Positions 25,801 through 36,855 of a DNA stretch of 64,000 nucleotides are shown in pieces. This stretch comes from Phoronis australis (Eukaryota > Phoronida > Phoronidae): positions 178,895 to 242,894 of the forward strand of contig NMRA01000625.1 in NCBI GenBank assembly GCA_002633005.1, given 5' to 3'. Position numbers and translations under genes: made by a program. Positions within the stretch are counted from its first letter, which is position 1; every line of letters starts with the position of its first letter. Below the pieces are notes generated by a model. The model was not told where the DNA came from. It made no database searches and saw only the letters and a program-made list of their open reading frames with translations.

Positions 25801-25861
25801 AAGACTCACCCCCATAGGAAAGTGCCACCAGGCAAAGGAAGATGCAAGCAGACGTCAACAT
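19816..25861 (-). CDS. Secreted CUB / clip-like / chymotrypsin-family (S1A) serine protease, 9 exons
   Basis: Exons from the start: 25810-25861, 24558-24736, 23650-23788, 23200-23313, 22340-22505, 21582-21684, 21009-21180, 20430-20569, 19816-19983. All junctions are GT/AG and phases close to 410 aa. Residues 1-17 form a signal peptide. Residues 19-123 are a CUB domain with the four usual cysteines (19, 45, 71, 89) and CRYDYLE. Residues 127-154 carry six cysteines ending CC (C127, C131, C137, C146, C153, C154), resembling a clip domain. The protease domain follows an SR/IVGG activation site after Arg170; the triad is His213 (TAAHC), Asp265 (NDIAL) and Ser358 (GDSGGP). The pocket position equivalent to 189 is Gly, with Gly at 216 and Ser at 226, pointing to chymotrypsin- or elastase-like rather than tryptic cleavage. 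Probable role: digestion or an extracellular zymogen cascade (inference). Confidence 0.93.
21484..21522. repeat. Half copy of the GGTCACGTGATGTGAC inverted-repeat element
   Basis: GGTCACGTGATGTGAC followed by TAATAATTCTTA matches the arms of the complete foldback at 33,147-33,319. It lies in a protease intron. Confidence 0.5.
22710..22865 (+). mobile_element. hAT-like non-autonomous element, copy 2
   Basis: It starts CAGTGGCGGATTTAGGGGG and ends TGGATCCGCCCCTG, inverted termini shared with the element at 17,530-17,845. It is only 156 bp and lies in the protease intron between the clip-like exon and the first catalytic exon. Confidence 0.8.
25543..25695. repeat. GC-rich palindromic modules, two tandem units
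   Basis: Two units of about 70 bases, each with a GG(C/G)GGC-type start, GGGCTATAG in the middle and TTCAGTGCTGCG(A/C)CG at the end, repeat the module seen at 19,014-19,170. They lie in the first protease intron. Confidence 0.7.
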
Positions 25862-27109
25862 CTTTAGAAGTTTCCGAACTAATGGTTGCTACTCTGACGA
25901 AAAGCCGTCCTTATATTCACAAATGTGAAATCTCAAGTATGAGAACATACCATGAGAGGTAGAAGATATTAACTCTCAAGATTATTCAGGGGGTCATTAG
26001 TGATGTAGTTTATTGTCTCGAAAGTTATGTAACCACGTGAGTGGCATTCGTGAATTAAGTTTATGGTTGGCATTTTCGTTTTTCAAACTTAATTTGAACG
26101 TTATGCTAGAATTAATATACTTCAAATTTGCCAACAGTTTTAACAACAAATAGTTGCAACCGTTCAGTATGTTGCTGAAAGTTTCTCAAGTTTTAGAAGA
26201 CCAGCCAGTGACAATTCAAATCATTTGATTTGTTTTGCTTTCAGTGACAGATCAGGTGGGAAATTCGCACGTGCTCTATGTGATAAAAACGTCACGAACG
26301 TTTACGAAATATGATAAAATTAAATTGCACTGGCATATTTTAAGTGTCATTTTAAAATGTTTCAGTGTGCTATGAGAAAATCGATTGAAGAGATAGGAAT
26401 TCTATTCGAACCTATAGTTGGACCGCTAATACACCAACGATAACGTGATATAAAATTTGAAAACATTTTGATCTCAAGTTGGTCACTAATCTATTATGTA
26501 CATGTAATTCTTTACGACTTTCATCGAGTCTTCAAACATTATCTGCCAAAATAAACTGTTACAAACGGCATGGATAAAACTTAAAAAAAGTTGGGCTTAA
26601 AAACACAAGACACCCACATTCGGCCAATGGTAAATAAAACTAATTCGCATGTGTAGGATGAGACAATTTGTTAAAAAAACTTATCTTCGGTATAGGGGTC
26701 TTAACTTCATAACGCACAAGATGATACATGTGTGCAAGATTTTGTACGTCTGTGTGGGTGAAAGTGTGCGTGTATGCGTGTGTGTGCAGGATGTGCGCGT
26801 TTGCATCAAGTAAGCTTAACAGGCAACAATGTCAGTGCGTGCTTTATAAACTAGTATCAAGCCTCGGCGGTTCAGCCGCCAGCTCGCAGTCTACTTCGTG
26901 CAGCCGACTCGCGTGATAGGTGTTGATATTTTATTAAAATTAAATCATACATGACACTTTAGTTCACAACATAATAGCGCTGCAAAGGAAAGTTCATTCA
27001 TAATACACCGTACGGTTTGTTGCTTGCAATGTACACAATAATTATAAGTACCATCCGCAAAGTATAATACGAAGACAAGTAAACGCAAACAAGGCCAAGT
27101 TTTGAATCA

Positions 27110-27345
27110 TTTAAGGTTATATGGGACCCTATAAAATGGTCAAATTTGGCTGACTTCTGAACAGCATATCTCATGAATGGCTTATGATCGGATTAATATG
27201 AAACTTTCGGATACTATGCGCCTTGCGTTGTTCTCAAAAACCCTCTTAGGAATTGTATTAAAATGTTCCACTTTTGCATGAGGGGCTATCAAAATAGGGC
27301 TTTAATTATATGATGTGGTGTCCTTGTAGGGAAGGACCAGCTTTC
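27110..27345 (+). repeat. Interspersed repeat family 2, copy 3
   Basis: It shares GGTCAAATTTGGC, CATATCTCATGAATGGC, ATGAAACTTTCGGATACTAT, AAAATGTTCCACTTTTGC and GAGGGGCTATCAAA in order with the copy at 51.9-52.1 kb. Confidence 0.75.
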
Positions 27346-27850
27346 GTTGCTAAGTTACTCGGTGTCATTTTTGTTGCCAAACATGTGCCAGAATAGATTG
27401 GAGCCGTTTAGTCTCTATGTGTAACAGTACATTTAGTAATAAGCTGGTAAAATTTGGCCATTCGATCTTATTTAATAATCTCTAGAAACTGCAGCAGATT
27501 TTTGAGTGACAACATGAGAAAAGTGACCAAAGTATTGTACACGGCCACTGGGAAAAAATATAGGCAACCAGGCCTTCAGCATTTCACTTATAAGTATCGT
27601 AAAAAACTGAAGAAGCATTGTGGTAACTATTTTTCTCATTACAGCGTCCTGTCGTTCAGTAACTTTTCCAGACGTGAGGGGTGCTGAACGTGCGATAATA
27701 TCTGGCTTAACTTAACTTTCATTTTTATCAGCCCACCCCAGTCAGGCTAGATACGATCTGATCGGAGATTAGAGCAATTATCAAACAAAAGAGCGCAGGC
27801 CCTCCAACCATCAACGCCAGAATGGAGTTAATTGGCTACGGGGGGTAAAC

Positions 27851-27894
27851 TTCCCAACTTGTTGTTGGGCTATACAATCGAACAAGTTGGGAGC
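27851..27894. other. Perfect 11-12 bp hairpin
   Basis: CCCAACTTGTT and AACAAGTTGGG are exact inverses separated by a loop of about 17 bases. Function unknown. Confidence 0.5.
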
Positions 27895-28003
27895 AACGGG
27901 ATATCGCCGTCATGTGATGTTTATGACCCAAAACTGAAATGAAGTAATCGAATGAAATTTACGCAGATTTTTAATAATTCAAACCAACCAATTTATTCAT
28001 TGA

Positions 28004-28386
28004 CTAACAACTGCAACGTAGGTCAAATCCATCTGCAACAGGGCAGGTGCTGTCGCCTCCCAGATGGGAACTTATTTCATGAACATCCATCATCAAGGAG
28101 CTGGTAGACATCAAGCCAAACGGGAAGATGGGGTCTGGAAAGACACACGCATACCGATCCTACCGACAACAAACGTGTAAGTCCCCCGTTGTTCGTTTGA
28201 GTTTTTCTGTCCCAGCAACCCCCAACATAGAGATGATTTAATTCTTATAATTACCACACATCCATCTAGTAAAATTGCCTGGAAGATTGTGTTCATTTCA
28301 ACTGAGCATCGCAAGTTGGTTGACGCTGCTATTTCCGGGTCATTCTGAATGTACTGCCCTTGAACACCATGACCAGCTGACGTCAT
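28004..28386 (-). CDS. Possible small two-exon gene, unrecognised
   Basis: Exon 28260-28386 starts at an ATG in an A-rich context and encodes MTSAGHGVQGQYIQ... . Exon 28004-28134 has a good acceptor (GTCTTTCCAG) and is open for 42 codons (PIFPFGLMSTSSL ... DLRCSC) to a TAG, with AATAAA a few bases after. Joined through a weak donor (GT GTGG at 28259) the product is 85 aa; the better donor five bases downstream would break the frame. No signal peptide, membrane segment or known domain was seen. The model could be wrong, or an exon may be missing. Confidence 0.35.
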
Positions 28387-28663
28387 TTTTTGTCTTCTAT
28401 GGGGGAATGATCCTGGCCTAACTTTTCTCGAGGTATTAGTTGCCGAACAGTTCGAAAAATCACCAGATTTTGTCCATGATATATCAATTTATTTTAACCA
28501 GAGTGTTCTTGCTGTGAAGTCATGACTAATGCTCTGCTTTCCACAAAAGGACCTTAGATAAGTGCTCCTGATGAATAGGATTTTTGCTGCTCTTGTCCAA
28601 ATCTATTGGCATAGTAAAAGGTCCTGATAAACGGGATGAGTTCCTTGTCTTTCCAAGCATATC

Positions 28664-28899
28664 TACGCTATTTTTTTAATTTGGGATAAAAATAATTGCC
28701 ATATTTCTGTTTCTCAGATGCTTTCAACATTGTTGCAAATTCTCAAAATTTTTACCAAATATTGTTTGGTAATAGTTTCACCATACAAACCATGCTAAAG
28801 CAAAGTACATTATTCTGAAAACATATTTTTGTTGAAAAATTTGACAAAATGAAATTTCACCTGTCTGCCATATCATGTTCCAAACTGAAGAGTATATAC
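28664..28899 (-). mobile_element. MITE family 1, copy B
   Basis: The inverse orientation of copy A, with AATTGCCATATTTCTGTTTC, ACATTGTTGCAAATTCTC, AAACCATGCTAA and GAAATTTCACCTGTC in order. Both termini are worn (CCAAACTGAAGAGTATATAC on the right). Confidence 0.7.
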
Positions 28900-29063
28900 C
28901 AGAGTCCAACAATAACCCAAAACACTCCTCCCCACAAGACATCTGAGAACTAATCACGTTTGAAGATATTTATTAACCAGACAGGTGGCAACAGTTTATG
29001 TAAGTCTGTTCTGTGTACAAATTGTTAATTGCAGAACCTAAGCAAAGAAACATGTTTCAAGAT

Positions 29064-29304
29064 GGCTATCGAGTGGCGACCTCTAGTGGAACAGTCTGGC
29101 ACCGGTTGTGGTGAAGTCCCATCCAGTCCCCTACTGGCAGTGGTGACCTCTTGTGGAACAGTCTGGCACCGGGTGAGATGAAGTCCCATCAAGGCCTCTA
29201 CTGACATTGGCGACCTCATACAGAACAGTCTGACACCTGGTGAGGTGACGTGCCACCCACGCCCCTACAGACAGTGGTGACCTCTAGCTGCTCACAAACA
29301 CACC
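29064..29304 (-). repeat. 67-bp minisatellite derived from the last RPUSD2 exon and its acceptor
   Basis: Three units with 67-bp spacing have exon-like borders at 29,264, 29,197 and 29,130, each preceded on the minus strand by AG (GTAG). Each aligns to the first roughly 40 bases of the true exon (border 29,367): the exon encodes [12 protein letters not shown] and a unit reads GTGWDFTTTGARLFH-stop. A 36-base excess separates the first unit from the real exon. The second unit would stop after two codons; the third stays open into the next units. Confidence 0.85.
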
Positions 29305-32300
29305 CTATTCTGTCCAGTCCTCCTTAGCCCAGTCTGGTACAGGTGTGCTGAATTCCCATCCAGGCCCCTGGTGAAGGAAACAAAGACAATACACTGAATG
29401 AATGTAGAAACAATAGCGTGAAGCAGATCAAATCGTACAGACATTTCATGCCACAAAGGGAAATGCGGCTTACATGTACCTGCACCAATGAATATTGCCA
29501 GAGTTAAATGAAACTCCGGTTTTTGCATGTTAACCTTACACAAAGTTAGTCAGCAGTAAACAGTCTTTGGTATGTAAACATCGTACGTAACACAATTGGG
29601 TGAGTGGTTACAGCTACACACAGTGGTAATGAGGTCTCGTCAAAATCTCCAACTTCACAATAAACCACGTTTACAGCTGCTAACTTAAACAACAGAACCT
29701 TTCAACGAACTTAACTCTGCCCACAATGGAATTGTGTGAAAACTGTGAATGCTAATACAGCAATATTTGAATATTTCTGGCCCACATTTTGAGAACCAGT
29801 TTGATGCACGTTATTCAGTGGAGAAAAATGGTTCTCTAAATGCAGGAATGTCATATCCAACAATTACCTGCTAACACGTCATATCCAAAAACCTCTGAAA
29901 GATAATTTTGACAAGAACAGACTTCCAGACCATGCATTATGCAGAATGTGTCCCAATATGCCCTAACAAGAGTATACATTTATAAAAAACCCACTTGATT
30001 TAAGCTAATGACAACAGTGGTTCCCCAATCAAGTCTAAATCCAGATTTCAATCTATTCTATTGCTAAGCATTCGCGTGCTCTTTTGTCTAGCATCACAAC
30101 TTACACACCAACTTTTTCTACCAGAAACACAATTTCAAAAGCCAAAAAAGATTAAAAATCATCAGTTTTAGTCCCCGATATATCGATTTCTTTCAGCCAG
30201 TGTTTCATTACCATGAAGCCATTGCTAATGCAGTAATTGCTCTTCTCCACACAATAGGACAATTGATTGGATTTTGTGATTAACAGTCCTCTTGACAGTT
30301 GGACTTGAGCAGATCTATTGATGGAAGTGCAAGGTGCCACGAAACAGGCCAAGTTTCTAACAAGGGAATCTTTGGAATGCCTCAGCCACTCAAATGACTT
30401 TCAATAACTATCAATGTCTCAGCCAGATTGATAGTAATGCACACACAGGGCAGTGTTTTTGCTCATTGTTTAAAAAGTATAAAGTAACATTTTTATGAAC
30501 CACGAGATAGTTTACAGATTGCTCACCTTATATGACAAAGCATGTAAATACATCTTGAGAGAGTCTGGACTTGGGTCTTTAAATCTCATCTTGCACATGG
30601 AGCAAGACTCATCCAGGATGTACTTATCAGGGTCAAAGGTTGATTCACTGCTGACCTTATCCACTTCCAAAGTGGGGTCGAGTTTTGGTCTCTTACAACT
30701 GGGTTCACTACCTGAACTGGCTCCACACTCAACATCACCTTGTACTACAGGCTTACTGACACAACTGTTATCAGTTGACACCAGGTCATTGGACACAGTT
30801 TGGGATAAGTTGGAGCATACGTCGTTTTCCTTGCTGCTACTATTGTTACTACGTACAACAACATGCGTACCATCTGATAATTTCAAATCTGTGCTTTCAC
30901 ACATTTTATTATCACCGTCCACACTACTGTCTGCAAATGATGCGCCCAGTTCAATCTCCTTGCAAGCTGAATCTTGACTTTTCTTGGTGGAATTGCAAAA
31001 CCCAGCCTCCATGTTCACAGTCCTTGTGCCTGGGCTTGTAGGATCAGTCTGACTCCCTGGCTCTTCAGAACCTTTACATACATTAATTGGTTCTACCCAA
31101 TGTTCAGGTGCGTGGAGCTGGGAAACATCCTCCAGAAGTTGCTCTTCTGTCTTGTGGTAGCGACCCCCTTTACCTTTTTCAGGTCCCCAGCATGTGCTGT
31201 TGTAGAAAGTGTCGTTGACGATGGGGTAGCCCAGGAATTGCAAGTGCACCCGAATTTGGTGTGTACGCCCAGTTTTAGGAATGCCTGAGAAATGAAGATA
31301 AGCAAATTTATTTGCATGCACAACAGTAAAAGCGATTTCCCAATCTCAAAGCAGTTGGAGTTTCTTATGTAAATTACCACAGAGCATCTTTTTGGCAAAA
31401 TACTACCTAAAGATCAAAATACCCAAAACACCTACGGCACGTAATGGTCCTGGTGGCTGCCTCCCCGGGTTTGCCACCCAAACAGCAAAGCATGCACTCC
31501 CATGGCAGGAATGGAGAATAAAATTGGCAACGACAGGGGAATGAAATTGGTGGCGATAGATAAAAGCCTGGAATTTGGGACAACGGGGAGGAAAAAGTTT
31601 AGCAAAGTTGAATTAGTTTGTGCCCCCAATAATTTTACTTTCTTGCAGACACCACTAGAATGAATTTATTACAGTGGAGTACTTTACCAACACTCATGCT
31701 TGCTGCTTACACTATACTTTTAACATTATCGCTCAACATTTTCCATCAAACGCATACAGAACAAGCCAAAAGTATTCAGACAAAATGACCCAGAATTCCC
31801 TGTCATAATGGCTGGGCAGAAGCCGAATTCATCTTCTGAGAAAGTGAATGAAGATGAATGAACAGCAAAGTTAGTAAGGTTACTAAGTCATTCTGTAAAT
31901 TAGAATTTTGCCATCTTGTAGCTTATTACCATTAATTTTTACTATTAACAGAGTTCACCGTCATGACGAGAAAACAGTATTTTGTCTGTTTACTTTCGTC
32001 TCATACACTGTACTCCACCGACTGCCATTGTCAACTTACATTTAACGACACTGGTTACACCATTGTAACTGAGCCTCTCAAACAAAGTGCTGGCTGGCTT
32101 TCCGCTGGCGCTGACTCTCTGAAGACCGATCTTGTGCGAGACGACATCAAGCGGCTCATTGCACTCCACAACACCACTAGAATTAGAGGGAGGTCTTTGA
32201 TGCAAATATGACGCTCACCACAGTGTGAGTGTTTGTCACAGTCTTTGATAAGTCAACTTTGTGAATTTTCTGTTCAAGTTAGCATGAGCCTTTTGATGGA

Positions 32301-35300
32301 GAAACTCAAACAACTGAATGTTGTATATTACTCTCATTTTCAGTCTGGTCTGCACACCACTTATTAGCCACACCACGTAACCTAATGAACGAAAAAAGTC
32401 CAAAAAGATTTCTGCTCCTAACCCATGACCTTCTACTAACCATGCAGACGCTCTAGAGCGTGATGAGGTCACGTGATGTGGCCAATAGGTGATGTGCACA
32501 CCAGACTTAAAATGTTTACGATTACTGTAAAATCGCACCAATTTTGGACTAAAATAATTGCCAAAATTTATCTTTTTTCATTTTTCAAAGACTTACGGAA
32601 GTTGTTAATGAATACAGTTTCTCAAAACATTGTCTGGCGGCAGCTATCATATAGAACATAAAAACCAATGAAGCATTTATCTTTATGAAAAAAGAAAAAG
32701 AAAATTTCTCTGATCCATCGTATTGTGCCTTAACTTTGTGAAATATTTTGTAACCATTGCCGAGCGCAAAATCATGCATTCATTAACCAACTAATGCTTT
32801 ACACTTGTCTGCAAAGTATGCAGGGACTTACTCTGGAAAGTGGCCTTCCACACGACACAGATACTCCTTGGTGACTTGACGTTGGGAGATTTGGTTTATC
32901 ATTGTACGCGACTTGTCTGATGAATAAGTCATTATAAACACACCAGAGGTCAGTCTATCCAGACGATAGAGTGCTGAAAAAATTAGATAAGACTGATCAA
33001 TGAAAACTTATGCATTGGGGAGGTTAAACAAATGTTGAGGACGTGTGGAATATAGTGTCTCACCTTTGGTAAACAGTTCAGAGCAACAAAACTTTTTAAT
33101 TTATATAAGTGCGCTGTTATAAATCAGAGCATTGATACCATGCAAGTAAGAATTATAAGTTTTCATACACCCCATATCTTGGTCACATCATGTGACCTAT
33201 TGTTGAGTCTGAAAAGACTGTTCGAAAGAGATTCCCTCCTGGTACTTCTTTATGCAGACTTAATTGTAGGTCACATGACATGACCAACATATAGTGTGTA
33301 TGAAGACTAATAATTCTTATTTATAACTAAAACTTTTTAATGTTAAGTAACAAATGAATGCAGTTTAGTGGGAACCAATAAACACATGCGCCTACTTTGT
33401 AGAAACATCACAAAACTGAAGACTTTTGATGAAATACTTACTACGAAGGTTCTTAAAGCCGTAGTCTTTGCCTAAAATAAACACAAGAGTGTTGTGTCTG
33501 TACCTCCCACAAGGGTGAACAGGGATGGACGACGGCTTGTTGACGACTACAAAATCATCAGTGGACTCGATGATTTCAATTTTATCAGCAGTCACCGGGT
33601 TTTCATGCCTGAGGTCAGAAAAATATAAGCAATATATTGTGAGTGGGACGTCTGTTGTCAGCTTCATAGGAACAAATCTGTCAAATCCCATTACGATCCT
33701 GCAAGGGGTTTAGGAGATACAGCTGCAGATGCAAGATGCCTAGACAGACACAGCAGCAATATGTGCCCACATATTTATATGAGAGAAAAACTTCAGCTGT
33801 CATCCATATTGCATCCTAAATTGGTGAGCTTTTACTGTGGTACCAATTTTTCCACTTGAAATTCAGTCAAGTTGTAGTTGTTAAGTATACCAAGTATTTG
33901 ATTCAATTTGGATAAAGAGGGTTTGGTTCTCACGTAGCCTTTTTTCGTGGAACACATTTCATTTTTGATAGGCAAGACTGCCAGCCTAGATTTCTGAATA
34001 TATCTGTGAGCCCAACAGTCTACCTTGTTGCCTTCAAAAATCCAGGTGACATGGAATGACTGATATACAAACCTATGCGCTGTGTGATTTATCATGTCAC
34101 CATTCTTCAGAGTATAGTCCAGTCCAACAGACTTCCCATTTACCAACATTTTACCACATTGTATGGTTTGCCTCTGAAACAAATATTGAGCTCTATCAAC
34201 CACTTCTTCATAAGGTAATTACAAAACTTGTGGTGTTCAAATGCTTCAACTAACAAGAGCATTTTGAGAACACAATAAACCCTAGCTGTGGGATGATAGG
34301 TGGATACCATCCTACTGAAACAAATCTGAGGTTCTACAATTTTACAGAGGCAGACTCAAAAGGTATAATTGCCACAAGGGGCAACTGCAGTAATCCAATT
34401 CATCCAAAAGTCAAAAAAGTAAAACTTTCATGGCCAGGAACACATCTACCAAATTCAATGATGATTCTTTAAAGAGCTTGGTAGACATAGAGGCAAATGC
34501 AAAAGAATAAAACTGGCACTTAGGAAAAAAACCAACACCAGCCATGACCTCTTCACTAGAAACATAATCATGTCAAATTTCACTACCTTTAACCAGACTT
34601 GGTAGGTATTGCGACAGGTACAAATAAATCAATGTCAGTCTTGCTCTACCCACAAGAAACATAACTGTCAAATTTCACAATATGATCTCAAGCATGTGCA
34701 AAAGTAATAAAATTAGCCAATGACAACATACCACATATTCAGGCGTGTCATATCTGAACTCTGAGGTGAACACATCATACAGTGTCCTACCATACCATCG
34801 CTCCTTTGCATACGTGGTGAAGGTGAAGAAATACGGATAGACCTTCCTTAAACCTGTCAATATGACACAAACAGTCCATTTACACACCATTCACATTCCA
34901 TCCCAACAGAGGGCAGATTGGACGTCTGAAATGACATCTGAAGGTTTTTCATGATTATTAACATCCGTCCGATGTCTGATCTCTCCTTGTCTTCCAAATT
35001 AGAAACCAGATTTGGCTTCTTTCCATGAAAAGGCTCTATTTCAAACACGCACATTGAGGTAAGCGTCTGGGGCTGGGATCAGTTCTTTGTACTTAAAATC
35101 GAACTCGAAATTATTTTTGCCAATTTCTGATTTACTTTGTGCAAACGCAAGATAAGTGGTAATTAGTCTGTGCTAGAGTACATTTCTGTCTATGCATACG
35201 AGTTTCTAGTCCAAGTTTGCACAAAAATGACCCCTACGTTCATGCTACAAACTCAAGTAAAAACTCAAGTTTTCAAGTAAAAATTCAAAATTTTGAGCTC

Positions 35301-36855
35301 AAACTCGAAGTTTTAACCTTAATGCTGGGGTCATCTAGTACAAATTAGAATTAAAAAGTTATGCACGCAAGCCATAAGCATAGAATAACCCTTATGTTAG
35401 AGTTCGTACAAAAGTAGAGTAGAAAATAACAAACATAATTTTGATTTTCAATCCAAAATAGACTTAAGGCCCTGATCACCCATGGTGATCGCATGATATC
35501 GGGTCATAATATTAGAAGGAGTTTTAATGATTTAGAATGTCCTAAATAAAGGGCTTTTGCTGAATTTTGATTGTGTTCCAACAAGTACATCCTAGTTAAA
35601 ACACAGTGTATCAAACATTAAATTTTGATCATCTAGACGGCAATTAACACGTCACGTTTTCTAATTAAACATGCTCTAGATACAGTAATTTAATAACTGA
35701 ATTGTTTCTAAGACATGAGCAATGACGTTCACAGCCCAGACTCACCATTTTCAAAGTAATATTCAGTTTCCTTCAATGATTCTTCCTCGAATCCTGGATT
35801 GTTATTCACTTTGTACTTTTTCTTCGGGGCCGAACCCTCTCCTCGTTTCATAGCCAAGAATTTTTCCTTTCGCAGCATCTGAAAACATGGATTATTAATA
35901 AAGACTAACTTTACCAAGAACTGTCATTGGCTCACATACTAACTATCCTGCAATATTGAATAAATCACGACTAGAAACACTAACGACCACGCACTCTCTG
36001 GCAAGGCAAAATATAAATGTCAACAGTCTTCCAAAAAGCTGGATGTCTCAATTTCTTAAATCCAAGCTCTCAGGCTACAAGAATTTGAAATGCCAGATAC
36101 ACTTCTGCAGCTAACAGAATGAAGAAGCGGAATTTGCAACTTTTGAGTAAAAAATTATGTCACAGAAAAATCATATTTTGAAAGAACTCGCAATCACGTG
36201 ATTACGAACACCTAACCATTGCTTTCCTTCACACAAGAAAATTCAGGGACCGCCAACTCAAGGCGCCAAGGTTTTAAAAATACGTAGTTCCAAGGGTCTA
36301 CTGTTATGGCAAAACCTCAGTCACTATTGTGGAACAATTTATTGTCCACAAATCAATCTTTTTCATCAAAGATAAGGAGCACCAAATAAAAGCTATAATA
36401 TTTTTAAAGAGCTACAATACTGTAGTAGACGATCTTCCGGTGAATCATATGACCCTCTGTTAGCAACTCGTTAACACACGACACAGGCAATTGCAGAATG
36501 GTTAGCACCTTGCCGGTTTTATCGGGAAAAATTAGGGTTTATTTTTGGATTACAAAAAAATAAAACATAGTCATAAACCAGCAGCACACACCCTTTTCAT
36601 TGCACGTTTTGACAATGACTTCCCGCTGGTCTTCGAGCTATCACTCGTCTCAGGTGCGATTGCTGATACTTCATCTCCACACTTTTGTCCGACGCCGACA
36701 GCATCGACGTTTTCTTGTTTTGGTTTCTCATTCATTGTCCTGTTAATGAACAAAAATCTAGAAATATGCAATCTTTTGGGACAAACGGAAGTACAGGTCT
36801 GAATATTTGGTTGCAAAAAGAATCCGCAAAGTCTCGAAAACACAGAATTTTTCAT
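29305..36855 (-). CDS. RPUSD2: RNA pseudouridylate synthase domain-containing protein 2 (RluA family), 9 exons
   Basis: Isomerises uridine to pseudouridine in RNA. Exons: 36592-36855, 35746-35878, 34732-34853, 34073-34173, 33442-33608, 32832-32973, 32040-32176, 30527-31284, 29305-29367. Phases close to 628 aa from ATG 36855; human RPUSD2 is 545. Residues about 174-206 form the S4-like part. The RluA core has [27 protein letters not shown] with catalytic Asp268, and [17 protein letters not shown] pair and LHALSYK-GPGWEF end the protein as in human RPUSD2. The extra length is a Ser/Asp/Glu-rich insert in the large exon. Residues 1-40 ([17 protein letters not shown]...) are basic and amphipathic, compatible with mitochondrial targeting; ATG 36735 (MNEKPKQ) is an alternative start lacking this. 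The last exon abuts a minisatellite made of its own copies. Confidence 0.94.
32523..32753 (-). mobile_element. MITE family 1, diverged copy H
   Basis: It starts TACTGTAAAATCGCACCAAT and ends near TATTTTGTAAC, with AAATAATTGCCAAAATTTAT and AAATTTCTCTGATCC-like blocks. It lies in an RPUSD2 intron. Confidence 0.5.
33147..33319. mobile_element. Foldback element with GGTCACATCATGTGACC core
   Basis: Arms of about 52 bases are inverse to each other: the left begins TAAGAATTATAAGTTTTCAT and the right ends ATGAAGACTAATAATTCTTA. Each arm also contains a small TCACAT/ATGTGA palindrome. It lies in an RPUSD2 intron. Confidence 0.75.

Larger units (their letters stand above)
25862..28003. other. Spacer upstream of the protease gene
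   Basis: No coding exon was recognised. It contains a TGTG-rich stretch at about 26,730-26,800, a repeat family 2 copy near 27.1-27.3 kb and a small hairpin near 27.85 kb. Confidence 0.5.
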
